DNA of 64,000 nucleotides from Paenibacillus hemerocallicola (lineage in GTDB: Bacteria; Bacillota; Bacilli; Paenibacillales; NBRC-103111), in contig NZ_VDCQ01000009.1 in assembly GCF_006265175.1 (NCBI RefSeq), positions 119,402 through 183,401 of the forward strand. The letters run 5' to 3'. Shown piece by piece: positions 38,163 through 46,890 of this stretch (position 1 is the stretch's first letter; each line of letters opens with the position of its first letter). The notes beneath the pieces were generated by a model. The model was not told the origin of the DNA. It was given only the letters and a program-made list of their open reading frames with translations, and did no database searches. The translations under genes and the position numbers were made by a program.

Positions 38163-39542
38163 ATGAACAAAGATCAGAACAACGCAAAAACAGACATGTC
38201 CAGAAGAAAAGCACTTGCAACTCTCAGTACGGCAGGAATGGCGCTGCTCAGCGCACCGTTCCTCTCAGCCGCGTCGAGTCCACTCCCTGTTGCTGTCCGA
38301 GCGAACGATCCCGCTCATTCGGACGGAATTGTCAATATAGTGGACTTCGGCGCAATAGGCGATGGAAAGGCGGACGATACGGCGGCCATACAAGCTGCAT
38401 TACATTCAGGAGCAGGAAGTGTGTTGATTCCGGTAGGCGATTATAGGATCACATCTACACTTACAGTACCGGACAAAGTAACTTTAAGGGGAATAGGCAG
38501 GCTTTCCAGGCTGTTAAAGTACTTTAACGGAGATATGGTTTTGCTGCAGGATACGGCAAAACTGATTGAACTGGAAATCGACGGCCGCGGCAAGTCGTTC
38601 TCGGGACGAGGGGTTGTCATAGATTCCGGTACGAACCAAAAAATACTGGACTGTTCCATTGTCAATACTTTAGGTTATTGTGTCGAATTCTCGGTGCCTG
38701 CTGCAGGCAAAATATCCACAATCGACAAATGCCTAATGTATACGCTAACTCCTGCGAATCTCCCTGCCATCAAACTGCCTGAGAGCGAGCAGAACGGAGA
38801 CCGTAAAATTATTTCGGTCGATTGCGGGGGAGGGCTTTTGGCCGACTTCGGAGGCTGTTCGACCGTTCTGGTCACAAATTGCAATACGATTGGCGTCATT
38901 TTTAAACCCGCATCGAAAAAAGTATCCATGATCGGCAACCGGATAGCGGGAGGAACAGCCGGAATCAACGTGGAAATATCAGGACTGAATCATACGATCA
39001 TCGGCAACATATCCGCCACCCCTTTCTATATCATGCAGGATTGTGATGGATCTGTCATTATGGGCAACGTTGCTAAAATCGTGGACCAGAGCAGAGGAAA
39101 AAACAAGGTCGATTCCGATACCCCCGGAATTACGTTGAGCAACAATTATGGAGGCTTCCATGCGGACAGCTCTTATATGGTTCTGGGCGCGGGAGGAACT
39201 AGCCCCAATGCCGGCTCCATCTCGTTCGGGGATGGGACGGGCTGGAAATTAAACATTGGGACAAGCGTGAACAAAACCTTTGTACCCAAGTTTACTTTCT
39301 ATGACAAAGGCTGTCTGCGCTTCGAACCGATGAATGCAAATCATGCCGCTCCCGGCTCCGTATTTACGGATACTGCGGACAAAAAGCTGAAATATAAAGA
39401 TGAAACCGGCTTGACAATGAATCTGGGCGGATCGGTTTTAGGAAGTCAACCCAACAGCACCGCATCGGATATCGCTTCGCTTAGAAACGATTTTAATGCT
39501 TTGCTCTCAAAAATGAAAGCATCCGGTCTGATGCGCACTTGA
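38163..39542 (+). CDS. Secreted right-handed beta-helix protein (Pectate_lyase_3/tailspike-like)
   Basis: 459 aa. The N-terminus has a twin-arginine-like signal (MSRRKALATLSTAG..., hydrophobic stretch, ASS cleavage region near 40). Next comes VNIVDFGAIGDGKADDTAAIQAAL, the opening of Pectate_lyase_3 beta-helix proteins and phage tailspikes, then rungs with repeated N-hydrophobic pattern (GNRIAGGTAGINV, GNISATP, GNVAKIV). After about residue 345 a different domain contains SISFGDGTGWKLNIG, as in phage tail-fibre proteins. It may bind, cut or modify the EPS made next door. It shares most of its length with the protein at 39654-40763. Confidence 0.85.
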   Translation: MNKDQNNAKTDMSRRKALATLSTAGMALLSAPFLSAASSPLPVAVRANDPAHSDGIVNIVDFGAIGDGKADDTAAIQAALHSGAGSVLIPVGDYRITSTLTVPDKVTLRGIGRLSRLLKYFNGDMVLLQDTAKLIELEIDGRGKSFSGRGVVIDSGTNQKILDCSIVNTLGYCVEFSVPAAGKISTIDKCLMYTLTPANLPAIKLPESEQNGDRKIISVDCGGGLLADFGGCSTVLVTNCNTIGVIFKPASKKVSMIGNRIAGGTAGINVEISGLNHTIIGNISATPFYIMQDCDGSVIMGNVAKIVDQSRGKNKVDSDTPGITLSNNYGGFHADSSYMVLGAGGTSPNAGSISFGDGTGWKLNIGTSVNKTFVPKFTFYDKGCLRFEPMNANHAAPGSVFTDTADKKLKYKDETGLTMNLGGSVLGSQPNSTASDIASLRNDFNALLSKMKASGLMRT

Positions 39543-39569
39543 TCGCGATAATAGACCCTAATTCTTATA

Positions 39570-39613
39570 ACGGAACTGATTTCGGCCCGAATACTCGTCC
39601 GAGTCAGTTCCGT
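39570..39613. terminator. Hairpin between the convergent beta-helix genes
   Basis: Ten-bp inverted repeat ACGGAACTGA/TCAGTTCCGT (39570-39579/39604-39613). No T run, so terminator function is likely but not sure. Confidence 0.5.
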
Positions 39614-39653
39614 CACCATTCCGACCGTTTCTACATCCTTGCCGCCCCGTACA

Positions 39654-40763
39654 TCAGTATAAATTTCTGACTGCACCGGCAGCATCTTTAAACTTCAATT
39701 TATTGTCTGCGGAATCGACAAACAAAGTTCCATTGGCGGCGTGAAAGTCCTTCATCGGTTCGAAATAAAGACAGCCTTTATCGTAAAAGCTGAATTTCGC
39801 GGCAAAGGCGCCGTTTCTCTTCGTTCCGACATTCAGTTTCCAGCCTGTACCGTCTCCGAAAGAAATGGATGCGGCATCCGGACTTTTTCCGCCAGCGCCC
39901 ACTTGAAGAAGAGAACTGTCGGAATGGATCATGCCGTAGTTATCGATGACCGATACGCCTTTCTGCTTAATGTCGATATTGTTAGTCCCACCCGTTTCAT
40001 CGATGATCGTTGCCGAATTTCCTACAACGGACGATCCAGATGTATCCGATTTCACGATTATTGGAGTTGCGGATATATTTCCGACGATAGCGTGATTAAT
40101 GCCGTGCACTTCCACATTTAGACCTGCCGTGCCTCCGGCAATTCGATTCCCTACCAAGCTTACCTTTTTCGATGCCGGTCTGAACACTACGCCGATCGTG
40201 TTGCAATGTGCCACTAAAATTGTAGAACAGCCCGCAAAATCAGCCAGTACCCCTCCTCCACAGTCGACGGAAATAAGCTTCCGATCCCCGTTGGCTTCGT
40301 TATCGGGATATTTTACGGCCGGGAAAGTCCTGCTAATCGTGTACAGCAGGCTGTCTTCGATTGTGGAAATGATCCCTGCGCTGCTCGTTGTATATTCGAC
40401 GCAGTAGCTCATCGTATTTACAATGGTGCAATCCATAATTTTTTGATTGTGCCCTGAGTTAATAATAACGCCTCTCCCCGAGAAGGTCGCCCCTTTCCCG
40501 TCCAATTCGATTTCTATCAGCTTGGAATCGGTCCCCATCTCAATCATGTCGCCGTTAAAACCTTTTAATATTTTCGACATTCTTCCGATGCCGCGCATAG
40601 TGACGAATTCGGGGATATATAGTTTCGAAGTTATTTTATAATAGCCCGTTGGAACCCGTATACTTCCCGCACCCGAACTTAACGCAAGACGAAAAGCATT
40701 CGTATCGTCGACCGAACCGTCCCCAACCGCGCCGTAATCCAAAATGTTTACTTCCCACGGCAT
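39654..40763 (-). CDS. Beta-helix protein, paralogue without signal peptide
   Basis: 369 aa, clearly homologous over the whole helix and C-terminal domain to the protein at 38163-39542 (same order of VDCGGG, ADFAGCSTIL, NTIGVVFRPASKKVSLVGNRIAGGTAG, SISFGDGTGWKLNVG). It starts at MPWEVNILDYGAVGDGSVDD, so it lacks any export signal; start at 40763 fits the GGGG site. A cytosolic tailspike-like beta-helix is odd: it may leave by lysis or another route, or be a phage/tailocin relic. A one-mismatch operator lies 100 bp upstream. Confidence 0.83.
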   Translation of the reverse strand: MPWEVNILDYGAVGDGSVDDTNAFRLALSSGAGSIRVPTGYYKITSKLYIPEFVTMRGIGRMSKILKGFNGDMIEMGTDSKLIEIELDGKGATFSGRGVIINSGHNQKIMDCTIVNTMSYCVEYTTSSAGIISTIEDSLLYTISRTFPAVKYPDNEANGDRKLISVDCGGGVLADFAGCSTILVAHCNTIGVVFRPASKKVSLVGNRIAGGTAGLNVEVHGINHAIVGNISATPIIVKSDTSGSSVVGNSATIIDETGGTNNIDIKQKGVSVIDNYGMIHSDSSLLQVGAGGKSPDAASISFGDGTGWKLNVGTKRNGAFAAKFSFYDKGCLYFEPMKDFHAANGTLFVDSADNKLKFKDAAGAVRNLY

Positions 40764-40862
40764 TGCCATCACCCCACGTTTAAATTTGTAGAAGCCGACT
40801 GGTCGGAATAGGGCTGTATCCAGTTTAGTGTTAGAACCATTGTATGCGGAGTGTATCGCTAT

Positions 40863-40877
40863 GTTACATATCGTATC
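40863..40877 (-). promoter_or_regulatory. XRE-type operator upstream of the second beta-helix gene
   Basis: GTTACATATCGTATC on the plus strand, one mismatch from GATAC-N5-GTATC. On the minus strand it overlaps a possible -35 TTGATA followed after 18 bp by TACACT. Confidence 0.5.
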
Positions 40878-40916
40878 AAATCAGGCGTAGATTCGGGGGC
40901 CAATCAGCCCCCGCCC

Positions 40917-41216
40917 TCACATCAACAACAAAGCATCCCGCCCCTTCATGCCCGGAACGATGCCCAGCTTCTCCGCTTCATGGGTGACCGACTCGAGCGG
41001 CGCCTCCAGCAGATCCGTCAGCGAGCGCACGCCCGTAGCGCGGCCTGCGATAATGTGCCGTTCCTTCAGCCTCTCGTTCAACAGCCCAACATCCAAGGCG
41101 CCGCACATAATATACCCTCTTTCGGTCGCGATCGCAATGAGCGTCGTTTTCGGCAGTTCAACGGTTATCCCGATCACAGTCCGGCCTTCGATCACAATCG
41201 GTTTCGCCTCCATCAT
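40917..41216 (-). CDS. yunC: YunC family protein (DUF1805)
   Basis: 99-aa cytosolic protein of unknown function, recognised by GYIMCGALDVGLLNERL and IIAGRATGV, the hallmark of DUF1805. Two adjacent ATGs (41216 and 41213) lie behind a weak AAGG site; either may be used. It stands alone between the EPS-linked region and the following genes. Confidence 0.85.
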   Translation of the reverse strand: MMEAKPIVIEGRTVIGITVELPKTTLIAIATERGYIMCGALDVGLLNERLKERHIIAGRATGVRSLTDLLEAPLESVTHEAEKLGIVPGMKGRDALLLM

Positions 41217-41420
41217 ATCGGACCTTATCTCCCTTCGCGTCAAGTCCATACCAGCATATGCAGCCCGCTTTTGGTTCGTCCGGTCGAACGCCTACCCGAG
41301 ACGGGACTGCACTCGGAGCCGTATCGAATTCGCCCGCTGGAAACTGCATACATTACTTCAATTTAAAATATTTGTTATACTAAGGACTACTTACCTATTG
41401 AAAAATCAGGACGTGAGGAT

Positions 41421-41975
41421 ATGGATCTAGATAAACGGGCGCTCGAGAAAAAAAAGCACTTGTTCCGAGTGGAGATTATGGTGGAGGAAGCTACTCAGAC
41501 GATGGCGCTGGCCGCCCTTCTGCAAATACTGAATCATCCGAAGGTGGACGATTTCCGGATCGCGGAAGGCATCCAGTTCGGCAAAACGATCGAGAAAACC
41601 GTCAGCGAAAGCGCAGCCCAGCCTTTCGCCATACCGCCGAATCAGACCGTCTCGAATAAAAATGCGATTGCCGGTCAAAGCGCCTCCGCGAAGGAAGGCG
41701 GAAAGCCGAAATCGCCGAAACAGACTCCGGAAGCAAAGCCAGCATCCGCCCCCAAGGAGGAGACGGGGACGTTAAATTTGGAAAATTTGATGCAGCTGAA
41801 GGAAAGCGGAGCCCTCGTACGTATCGTCGTCGTCAAAGGAAAGGGCGTGAAGCTTAGTCTGCCTTGCCGCATCCTGAATTTCGATCCGGGCGGGCAGCAG
41901 CTGACGATTTACCACGTCGACGAGAAGAAGGTGTACTCCTTCACGTTGAACGAAATCGAGGATATTATTATGTAA
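41421..41975 (+). CDS. Hypothetical protein with flexible linker (184 aa)
   Basis: Not recognised. Three parts: residues 1-60 (helical, KKKHLFRVEIMVEEATQTMALAAL), a 60-residue linker rich in Ser/Pro/Lys/Ala, and a compact C-terminal part (120-184) with alternating hydrophobics (VRIVVVKGKGVKLSLPCRILNF, YHVDEKKVYSFTLNEIEDIIM) that resembles a small beta-barrel (Sm- or PilZ-like). Cytosolic. GTGAGG ribosome site and strong terminator after it, so a monocistronic gene. Confidence 0.75.
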   Translation: MDLDKRALEKKKHLFRVEIMVEEATQTMALAALLQILNHPKVDDFRIAEGIQFGKTIEKTVSESAAQPFAIPPNQTVSNKNAIAGQSASAKEGGKPKSPKQTPEAKPASAPKEETGTLNLENLMQLKESGALVRIVVVKGKGVKLSLPCRILNFDPGGQQLTIYHVDEKKVYSFTLNEIEDIIM

Positions 41976-41987
41976 AGGAACAAAGCG

Positions 41988-42026
41988 CTACTCCGAAGCC
42001 GCGGACTTTGGAGTAGTCTTTTTTTG
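41988..42026 (+). terminator. Terminator after the 184-aa gene
   Basis: Inverted repeat CTACTCCGAAG/CTTTGGAGTAG (41988-41998/42006-42016, one mismatch) followed by a T-rich tail. Confidence 0.9.
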
Positions 42027-42181
42027 TTAACGATCCCAAAATCAATCCATTATATGTCGCCCGAATGAATGCAGGTCCGGCCTCCGCGTACATACTACAT
42101 AAGAATTTCTCCATGCTGCATGGGGCACCGGGCTTGCTTCGATTGCATCCCCAATTCCTATTATGAACGAGGTCAACCCTT

Positions 42182-43411
42182 ATGGACTTGCATTCCGGCA
42201 AATCGAATTGGATCGACAGCCTCCTCGCGCTTCCTTCTTTTCCATCACTCGAGCATGACGTGTCCTGCGACGTTCTGGTCGTAGGGGCCGGAGAATGCGG
42301 GGCGCTGTGCGCATACGAGCTGGTGAACCGAGGGCTGGACGTCATCGTGGTCGACAAGCGGAAGGCCGCATCCGGCACATCCAGCGCGAGTACCGGCATG
42401 CTGCAGGTTTCCAACGACAAATCGCTGTATTCGTGCATCAACTCGCTCGGACAAGAACGTGGAGTTCGGTTCTACAGCCTATGCCGGCAAGCTCTCGATC
42501 ATCTGGAGCTGCTTTCGTCCACACTGGATGCGGATTGCCAGTTCAAACGAAGGGACAGCCTCTACTTCGCAAGCTGCGAGGAGGATGTCCCCTCTCTTCG
42601 CACGGAATATGAGACTTTGTCGAAATACGGCTTCGACGTGGATTACTTAAATGAATCGGACATCGGCAGCCGGTACTCGTTCCGCAAGCCTGCAGCCATT
42701 TATTACCGCAACGACGCGGAGATGAACCCGTACCGGTTCGTGAACGCCCTGCTTCGGCACGTTTCCCGGCAAGGCGCGCGCATATTCGAGCATACCGAAG
42801 TTAAACGGCATACGGCTTTGAAGGACGGTATCGTTTTCCATACGCCAAACCATCGGATTCGGGCACGTTATGCCGTCGTAGCGGCGGGATACGAGACGCA
42901 GGAATGGCGCAGAAATTCGAATGCCGTCATGGAGAGCACGTTCGCGATCGCCACCCAACGACTGGACGGCTTCCCCGGATGGCCGGGCCGCTGCCTCATC
43001 TGGGAAACCGCTCGGCCGTATTTGTATATGCGGACGTCGGCGGACAACCGGATCGTGGCGGGAGGATTGGACGAAAGAACAGACAATCCGGCCGAGCGGG
43101 AGCGTATGCTGCGCCATAAATCGGTTCTGCTCGTAGAACGGCTCCGTCAGCTTTTCCCCGGAATATCCGAGCTGCGGGCGGAGTACGCTTGGACGGCCGC
43201 TTTCGCCAGAACGCATGACAACCTTCCCTTGATCGGCCCCCAGGAAGCTTTTCCGCGTTGTTATTTTGCCTTGGGCTACGGCGGGAACGGCAGCGTGTAC
43301 AGCACGATCGCCTCGCAAATCGTCGCCGGCTTGCTGGTCGACGGCCATCACCCGGACGCGGAGCTGTTCCGTTTCGATCGACCTAGTAAGGACACAGAGA
43401 TATTCGTATAG
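42182..43411 (+). CDS. FAD-dependent oxidoreductase, DAO family
   Basis: 409-aa protein of the D-amino-acid oxidase/glycine oxidase fold. The FAD-binding motif is VLVVGAGECGALCAYELVNRG (about residues 31-50), a second conserved block SGTSSASTGMLQ follows, and the C-terminal part has the typical NLPLIGP and FALGYGGNG segments. Substrate unknown; several such proteins in Firmicutes are annotated glycerol-3-phosphate or glycine oxidases. Start at 42182 behind GAGGT. No operon partner. Confidence 0.87.
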   Translation: MDLHSGKSNWIDSLLALPSFPSLEHDVSCDVLVVGAGECGALCAYELVNRGLDVIVVDKRKAASGTSSASTGMLQVSNDKSLYSCINSLGQERGVRFYSLCRQALDHLELLSSTLDADCQFKRRDSLYFASCEEDVPSLRTEYETLSKYGFDVDYLNESDIGSRYSFRKPAAIYYRNDAEMNPYRFVNALLRHVSRQGARIFEHTEVKRHTALKDGIVFHTPNHRIRARYAVVAAGYETQEWRRNSNAVMESTFAIATQRLDGFPGWPGRCLIWETARPYLYMRTSADNRIVAGGLDERTDNPAERERMLRHKSVLLVERLRQLFPGISELRAEYAWTAAFARTHDNLPLIGPQEAFPRCYFALGYGGNGSVYSTIASQIVAGLLVDGHHPDAELFRFDRPSKDTEIFV

Positions 43412-43506
43412 ACAAGCCGCATTTTGAGTCAGGCTGGTTGTTTGTCCACGCACCGGAAAGGCTGCCGCATAGTATGAGGTAGGTTCGCGAAAAAGGAGGA
43501 TATCCG

Positions 43507-43800
43507 ATGCAATCTACCGTGAAACGGCAAGATGTGAAGAAGCTTGTCGGAAAACAGATCTATGCGGTGAGAAAAAACGGGTCGGTCGTAACCGGTACGC
43601 TGCGGGGCATGAAAGGCAACGAGCTCATTTTGGAGCAGAAGAAAGGCAAGTCGGTCAAAACGACGGCGTTCATCCCGCTCGTCCTGTTCGATCTGTTGGC
43701 CATCGGCACGTACGGCGGTTACGGGGGTTACGGGGGTTACGGAGGCTTTGGCGGCTATCCAGGTTATGGAGGCTTCGGGGGATATCCCGGCTTCTGGTAA
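43507..43800 (+). CDS. Small protein with Gly/Tyr-rich tail (97 aa)
   Basis: Residues 1-55 look like an Sm/LSm-like small beta-barrel (VGKQIYAVRKNGSVVTGTLRGMKGNELILEQ), then a hydrophobic stretch (IPLVLFDLLAI), then a low-complexity tail built of GGYGGY, GGFGGYPGY repeats ending in PGFW. Such tails occur in spore coat and surface proteins of Bacillales. Ideal AAAGGAGG site and own terminator. No named family recognised; a spore-coat role is a guess. Confidence 0.8.
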   Translation: MQSTVKRQDVKKLVGKQIYAVRKNGSVVTGTLRGMKGNELILEQKKGKSVKTTAFIPLVLFDLLAIGTYGGYGGYGGYGGFGGYPGYGGFGGYPGFW

Positions 43801-43807
43801 AGCAAGC

Positions 43808-43862
43808 AAGACGGCTGGAGCATGCGCTCATGCGGCATCGACTCCGGCCGTCTTCTTTTTTG
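43808..43862. terminator. Terminator between the Gly/Tyr-rich gene and the DUF423 gene
   Basis: Arms AAGACGGCTGGAG and CTCCGGCCGTCTT (43808-43820/43842-43854), followed on the plus strand by CTTTTTT. Confidence 0.85.
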
Positions 43863-43865
43863 CTT

Positions 43866-44240
43866 TCAGCCGCGTTTGCCGGCTACCGCAGCCAAGCAAG
43901 CCCATCCGATCAGAAAAGCAACGCCTCCGAACGGCGTAATGATGCCGAGCTTGCCGATGCCGGTTACGGCCATGATATACAAGCTGCCCGAGAACAGCAC
44001 GATTCCCGCGACGATGAAAGCTCCGGCGCGGGATATCCATTTCGATTCGCCCAGCTTGTCCGCGAGCAAGCCTATCAGAATAAGCCCGAGCGCATGGGCG
44101 ATATGATACTGGACTCCCGTCTCGTAGGCGGAGAGCATGGAGGCATCGATTTTATCCTTCAAGCCGTGCGCCCCGAACGCGCCGAGCGCGACTGCCAGCA
44201 GCATGGCTGCGGCGCCTAAACGTACATAGTTGCGAAACAT
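43866..44240 (-). CDS. DUF423 membrane protein (YwdK-like)
   Basis: 124-aa inner-membrane protein with four helices. The N-terminal LGAAAMLLAVALGAFGAHGLK and the segment YHIAHALGLI define DUF423; function unknown. Start at 44240 has AAGGGAG. Monocistronic, convergent with the Gly/Tyr-rich gene. Confidence 0.92.
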   Translation of the reverse strand: MFRNYVRLGAAAMLLAVALGAFGAHGLKDKIDASMLSAYETGVQYHIAHALGLILIGLLADKLGESKWISRAGAFIVAGIVLFSGSLYIMAVTGIGKLGIITPFGGVAFLIGWACLAAVAGKRG

Positions 44241-44355
44241 CGAATCGTATTCTCCCTTCGCGTCATGCCATTACCACAAGAATACCGGAACAGCGCCGCG
44301 AACGCCAGCGAACATTCGGTGAACCTGCCCGCAAGGACCCTGGCGGACGAAAAAA

Positions 44356-44384
44356 ATCGCGCCAATCGGATAGATCGGCGCGAT
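44356..44384 (-). terminator. Terminator after the gene remnant
   Basis: Stem ATCGCGCC/GGCGCGAT (44356-44363/44377-44384) followed on the minus strand by a T run. It still marks the 3' end of the decayed gene at 44396-44830. Confidence 0.8.
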
Positions 44385-44395
44385 AGCCTATTCGC

Positions 44396-44830
44396 TTATG
44401 GTGCGGGAAGCGTTACCTGCAATTCATCGAACGATACGTAGTACGTGGTCGCCGAAGGGTTTCTCTCCCAAATCGTCTCCACTCGAATCGTGTGCAAGCC
44501 TTCCGGCAGCGGCCCGGTATCGTATACGTTCTGTCGATAAAATAAAGCCCGACATCTTGCGAGGTTATCGCGGGATTCGGCAAAGAAATCGTCTGCCAAT
44601 GGTCGGTATTGCGGATCGATACCCACGAGTCCAGCGGCTCCGTATACATGTTATGGACGTGCACGACGTTAAATCGCAATTCGTCGCCATCGGATACTCC
44701 CCCGGCCGCAATCGATGACGTACAACGTGTTCGACGTAGTCGAGGTCTCGTATTGGTACGGTTGAATATGTTCTCTCCCCTGATCCGTGGACAAATTGAT
44801 ATTGTCCATGACCGGATTCCATATCGTATT
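44396..44830 (-). pseudogene. Remnant of a beta-rich protein with frameshifts
   Basis: Three overlapping minus-strand frames give one continuous protein text when joined: NPVMDNINLSTDQGREHIQP...TLYVID, then AAGGVSDGDELRFNVVHVHN...YFIDRT, then VYDTGPLPEGLHTIRVETIW...LQVTLPAP and stop. At least two frameshifts and no start codon with ribosome site. The text resembles the jelly-roll part of a surface or carbohydrate-binding protein. The old terminator is intact, so decay appears recent. Confidence 0.65.
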
Positions 44831-44955
44831 GACCCAAATCTACTATTTTCTTTTGTAATTTTATGAACCAATAATTATTTTTCTTAACTTTTAATGAACC
44901 TGATTCCTTTTTTTCTTTCGTGTCGGATTAGTCCGACGTTTCCGCAGAAATAGAA

Positions 44956-44992
44956 AAAGCCTTCAATCTCCTGCAAGAGGATTGAAGGCTTT
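44956..44992 (-). terminator. Terminator of the redox operon
   Basis: Perfect 13-bp inverted repeat (44956-44968/44980-44992) followed on the minus strand by TTTTC, 26 bp after the peroxiredoxin stop. Confidence 0.9.
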
Positions 44993-45017
44993 CCAGTTCA
45001 TTCCGATCGATTCCGCT

Positions 45018-45575
45018 TTATAGCGTCTTCTGGCCGGGCTTCCAGTTAGCCGGACACAGCCCGCCGGCCTGAAGCGCCTGCAGGACGCGCAGCGTCTCGT
45101 CTACGCTGCGGCCGACGTTCATATCGGTCACGACCTGGTAGCGCAGCACGCCTTCCGGATCGATAATGAACAGCCCGCGATGGGCGACTCCTTCTTTGGC
45201 ATCGAGTACGCCGTAAGCCGCAGCCGTTTCCCTCGTCACGTCGCCGGCAAGCGGGTAGCGGATCGGCCCGATTCCATTGCTGTCCCGCGACGTATTCATC
45301 CAAGCGCGGTGAGTATAGACGCTGTCCACGGATACGCCGACGATTTCGCAATCGAGATCGAGGAATTCGTCGTAACGGTCGCTGAAGGCAATAATTTCGG
45401 TCGGGCATACGAACGTGAAATCGTACGGCCAGAAAAACACCATCAGCCATTTGCCTTTGTAATCGTCGAGCTTTACTTTTTCCTCCAACGTCTCCACGTT
45501 TTTGGTCGAAGGCAGGTTGAAGCTCGGAGCGGGAAGCCCCATTTGGGCCAATTTGCTATCCAATGCGGTTGTCAT
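45018..45575 (-). CDS. 2-Cys peroxiredoxin (AhpC/TSA family)
   Basis: 185-aa thiol peroxidase reducing hydrogen peroxide and organic peroxides in the cytosol. Peroxidatic cysteine in FTFVCPTEI, resolving cysteine in GGLCPANW near the C-terminus, plus the WPYDF segment typical of the AhpC/Prx1 type. Start at 45575 with AGGAGG. It is the last gene of a minus-strand operon with a glutaredoxin-like protein and a thioredoxin-reductase-like flavoprotein, which probably supply its electrons. Confidence 0.94.
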   Translation of the reverse strand: MTTALDSKLAQMGLPAPSFNLPSTKNVETLEEKVKLDDYKGKWLMVFFWPYDFTFVCPTEIIAFSDRYDEFLDLDCEIVGVSVDSVYTHRAWMNTSRDSNGIGPIRYPLAGDVTRETAAAYGVLDAKEGVAHRGLFIIDPEGVLRYQVVTDMNVGRSVDETLRVLQALQAGGLCPANWKPGQKTL

Positions 45576-45664
45576 GTTCGTTAGTCCTCCTAGGCGGGTA
45601 TGGGATTCGATGTCGGGTTGCAAACTAGAAAAAGTTGGCGTACAACGTTGCTTCTACGTATTCG

Positions 45665-45907
45665 TTACTGCGCGACCGCTGCGGCCAACGCCTTTTTGAT
45701 CCGGCTCGGGTTCAAGCCGAGAATTTGCATGCCGCCGATGACGGTTACGGGAACGGACATCAGCCCCATTCCTTCCAGCTGCTGCGCGTATTCGGGATTC
45801 GTATCGATGTTGCGCTCCTCGTAGGCAATGTTCTGGTCCTTCAAATATTGCTTCAATTGCGCGCAGTAATGGCAGTTTGTACTCGAATAGACGATCGCTT
45901 CGGACAT
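45665..45907 (-). CDS. Glutaredoxin-like protein (NrdH/Grx type)
   Basis: 80-aa thioredoxin-fold protein with CHYC active site (SSTNCHYCAQLKQYL), the cis-proline loop VPVTVIGG and the C-terminal helix LNPSRIKKAL. Between reductase and peroxiredoxin genes, it likely carries electrons from the first to the second. AAGGAG ribosome site. Confidence 0.9.
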   Translation of the reverse strand: MSEAIVYSSTNCHYCAQLKQYLKDQNIAYEERNIDTNPEYAQQLEGMGLMSVPVTVIGGMQILGLNPSRIKKALAAAVAQ

Positions 45908-45927
45908 ATTTCATCTCTCCTTTGAAA

Positions 45928-46851
45928 TTACTTATACTGAGGCAGCACTTGGGCACGCTTGTTAATATATTTGTCGACGGCCATGGCCGCAATGGCGCCG
46001 TCCGCGGCGGCAACGACAGCCTGCTTGACCGGAGTTCGGCGAACCTCCCCTGCTCCGAATACGCCGGGCACGGGCGATTGCATCAGCGGATCCAGAATCA
46101 TGAACCCGTCGTCGTCGAGCGGAACCTGGTCCTTGATCAGCTCGGTACCCGGCTTGCTGCCCGATAGAAAGACGAACACTCCGTCTACGTCAAGCAGCTG
46201 CTCTTCCCCTTCCCGGGTGCGGACTTTGACGCCCTCCACATGGCGCTCCCCGACGATTTCCAGCGGTTTCGTACGGAACAGCCACTCCGTGTTCGGCAGC
46301 TCGGGCACATGGTCGACGCCCTGCAGCCCTTCGCGCGGCACGATAAAGGTGATGCGCTCGGCGAACTTGGCCAGCGCGGCGGCTTCCTCGAGTGCCTCCT
46401 CCGAATCGCCGATGACCGCAACCGTTCGTCCCTCGAAAAAAGCTCCGTCGCACGTGGCGCATATGCTTACGCCTTTGCCGAGCAGCCGCTCCTCGCCGGG
46501 AAGCATCCGGTTGCGTCCTTTCGAGCCCGTCGCGAAAATGACCGATTTCGCTTCATAAATGCCGTCTGCCGTAAATACGGTTTTGACATCGTCCTCCACG
46601 TCTACCGCCGTAATCGTCGTCTGGATGTATTCGGCGCCGAACGATTGCGCCTGGCTGCGGAAACGTTCCAGCAATTCCTTGCCGGTCCATTCCCCTTCCA
46701 CTCCCGGATAATTAGCGATTTTATGGGTTAACGCCAAGGCGCCGGTATAGGGAGCCTTATCGATCACGAGCGTCTTCAACTGTCCTCTTGCCGTATAGAT
46801 GGCGGCGGAAGAGCCTGCGGGTCCACCGCCGATAATAATAACGTCGTACAT
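45928..46851 (-). CDS. Thioredoxin-reductase-like flavoprotein
   Basis: 307-aa FAD/NAD(P)H enzyme of the TrxB family: GGGPAGSSAAIYTAR for FAD, redox-active CATC (SICATCDGAFFEG), and a second GxGxxx NAD(P) motif in VAVIGDSEEALEEAA, which departs from the usual GGGDSA form (GDSEEA, first Gly lost). The C-terminal FAD segment GVFGAGEVRRTPVKQ has E where most have D. It is first in the PerR-box operon and likely reduces the glutaredoxin-like protein rather than general thioredoxin. Confidence 0.9.
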   Translation of the reverse strand: MYDVIIIGGGPAGSSAAIYTARGQLKTLVIDKAPYTGALALTHKIANYPGVEGEWTGKELLERFRSQAQSFGAEYIQTTITAVDVEDDVKTVFTADGIYEAKSVIFATGSKGRNRMLPGEERLLGKGVSICATCDGAFFEGRTVAVIGDSEEALEEAAALAKFAERITFIVPREGLQGVDHVPELPNTEWLFRTKPLEIVGERHVEGVKVRTREGEEQLLDVDGVFVFLSGSKPGTELIKDQVPLDDDGFMILDPLMQSPVPGVFGAGEVRRTPVKQAVVAAADGAIAAMAVDKYINKRAQVLPQYK

Positions 46852-46890
46852 GCCGCCTCACCTCTTTTCCATCAAATATTAATTACTATT

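Noticed and set aside
41968..42441. 157-aa minus-strand frame overlapping the FAD oxidoreductase start
   Set aside because: Antisense of a clear gene; the free part has no ribosome site.
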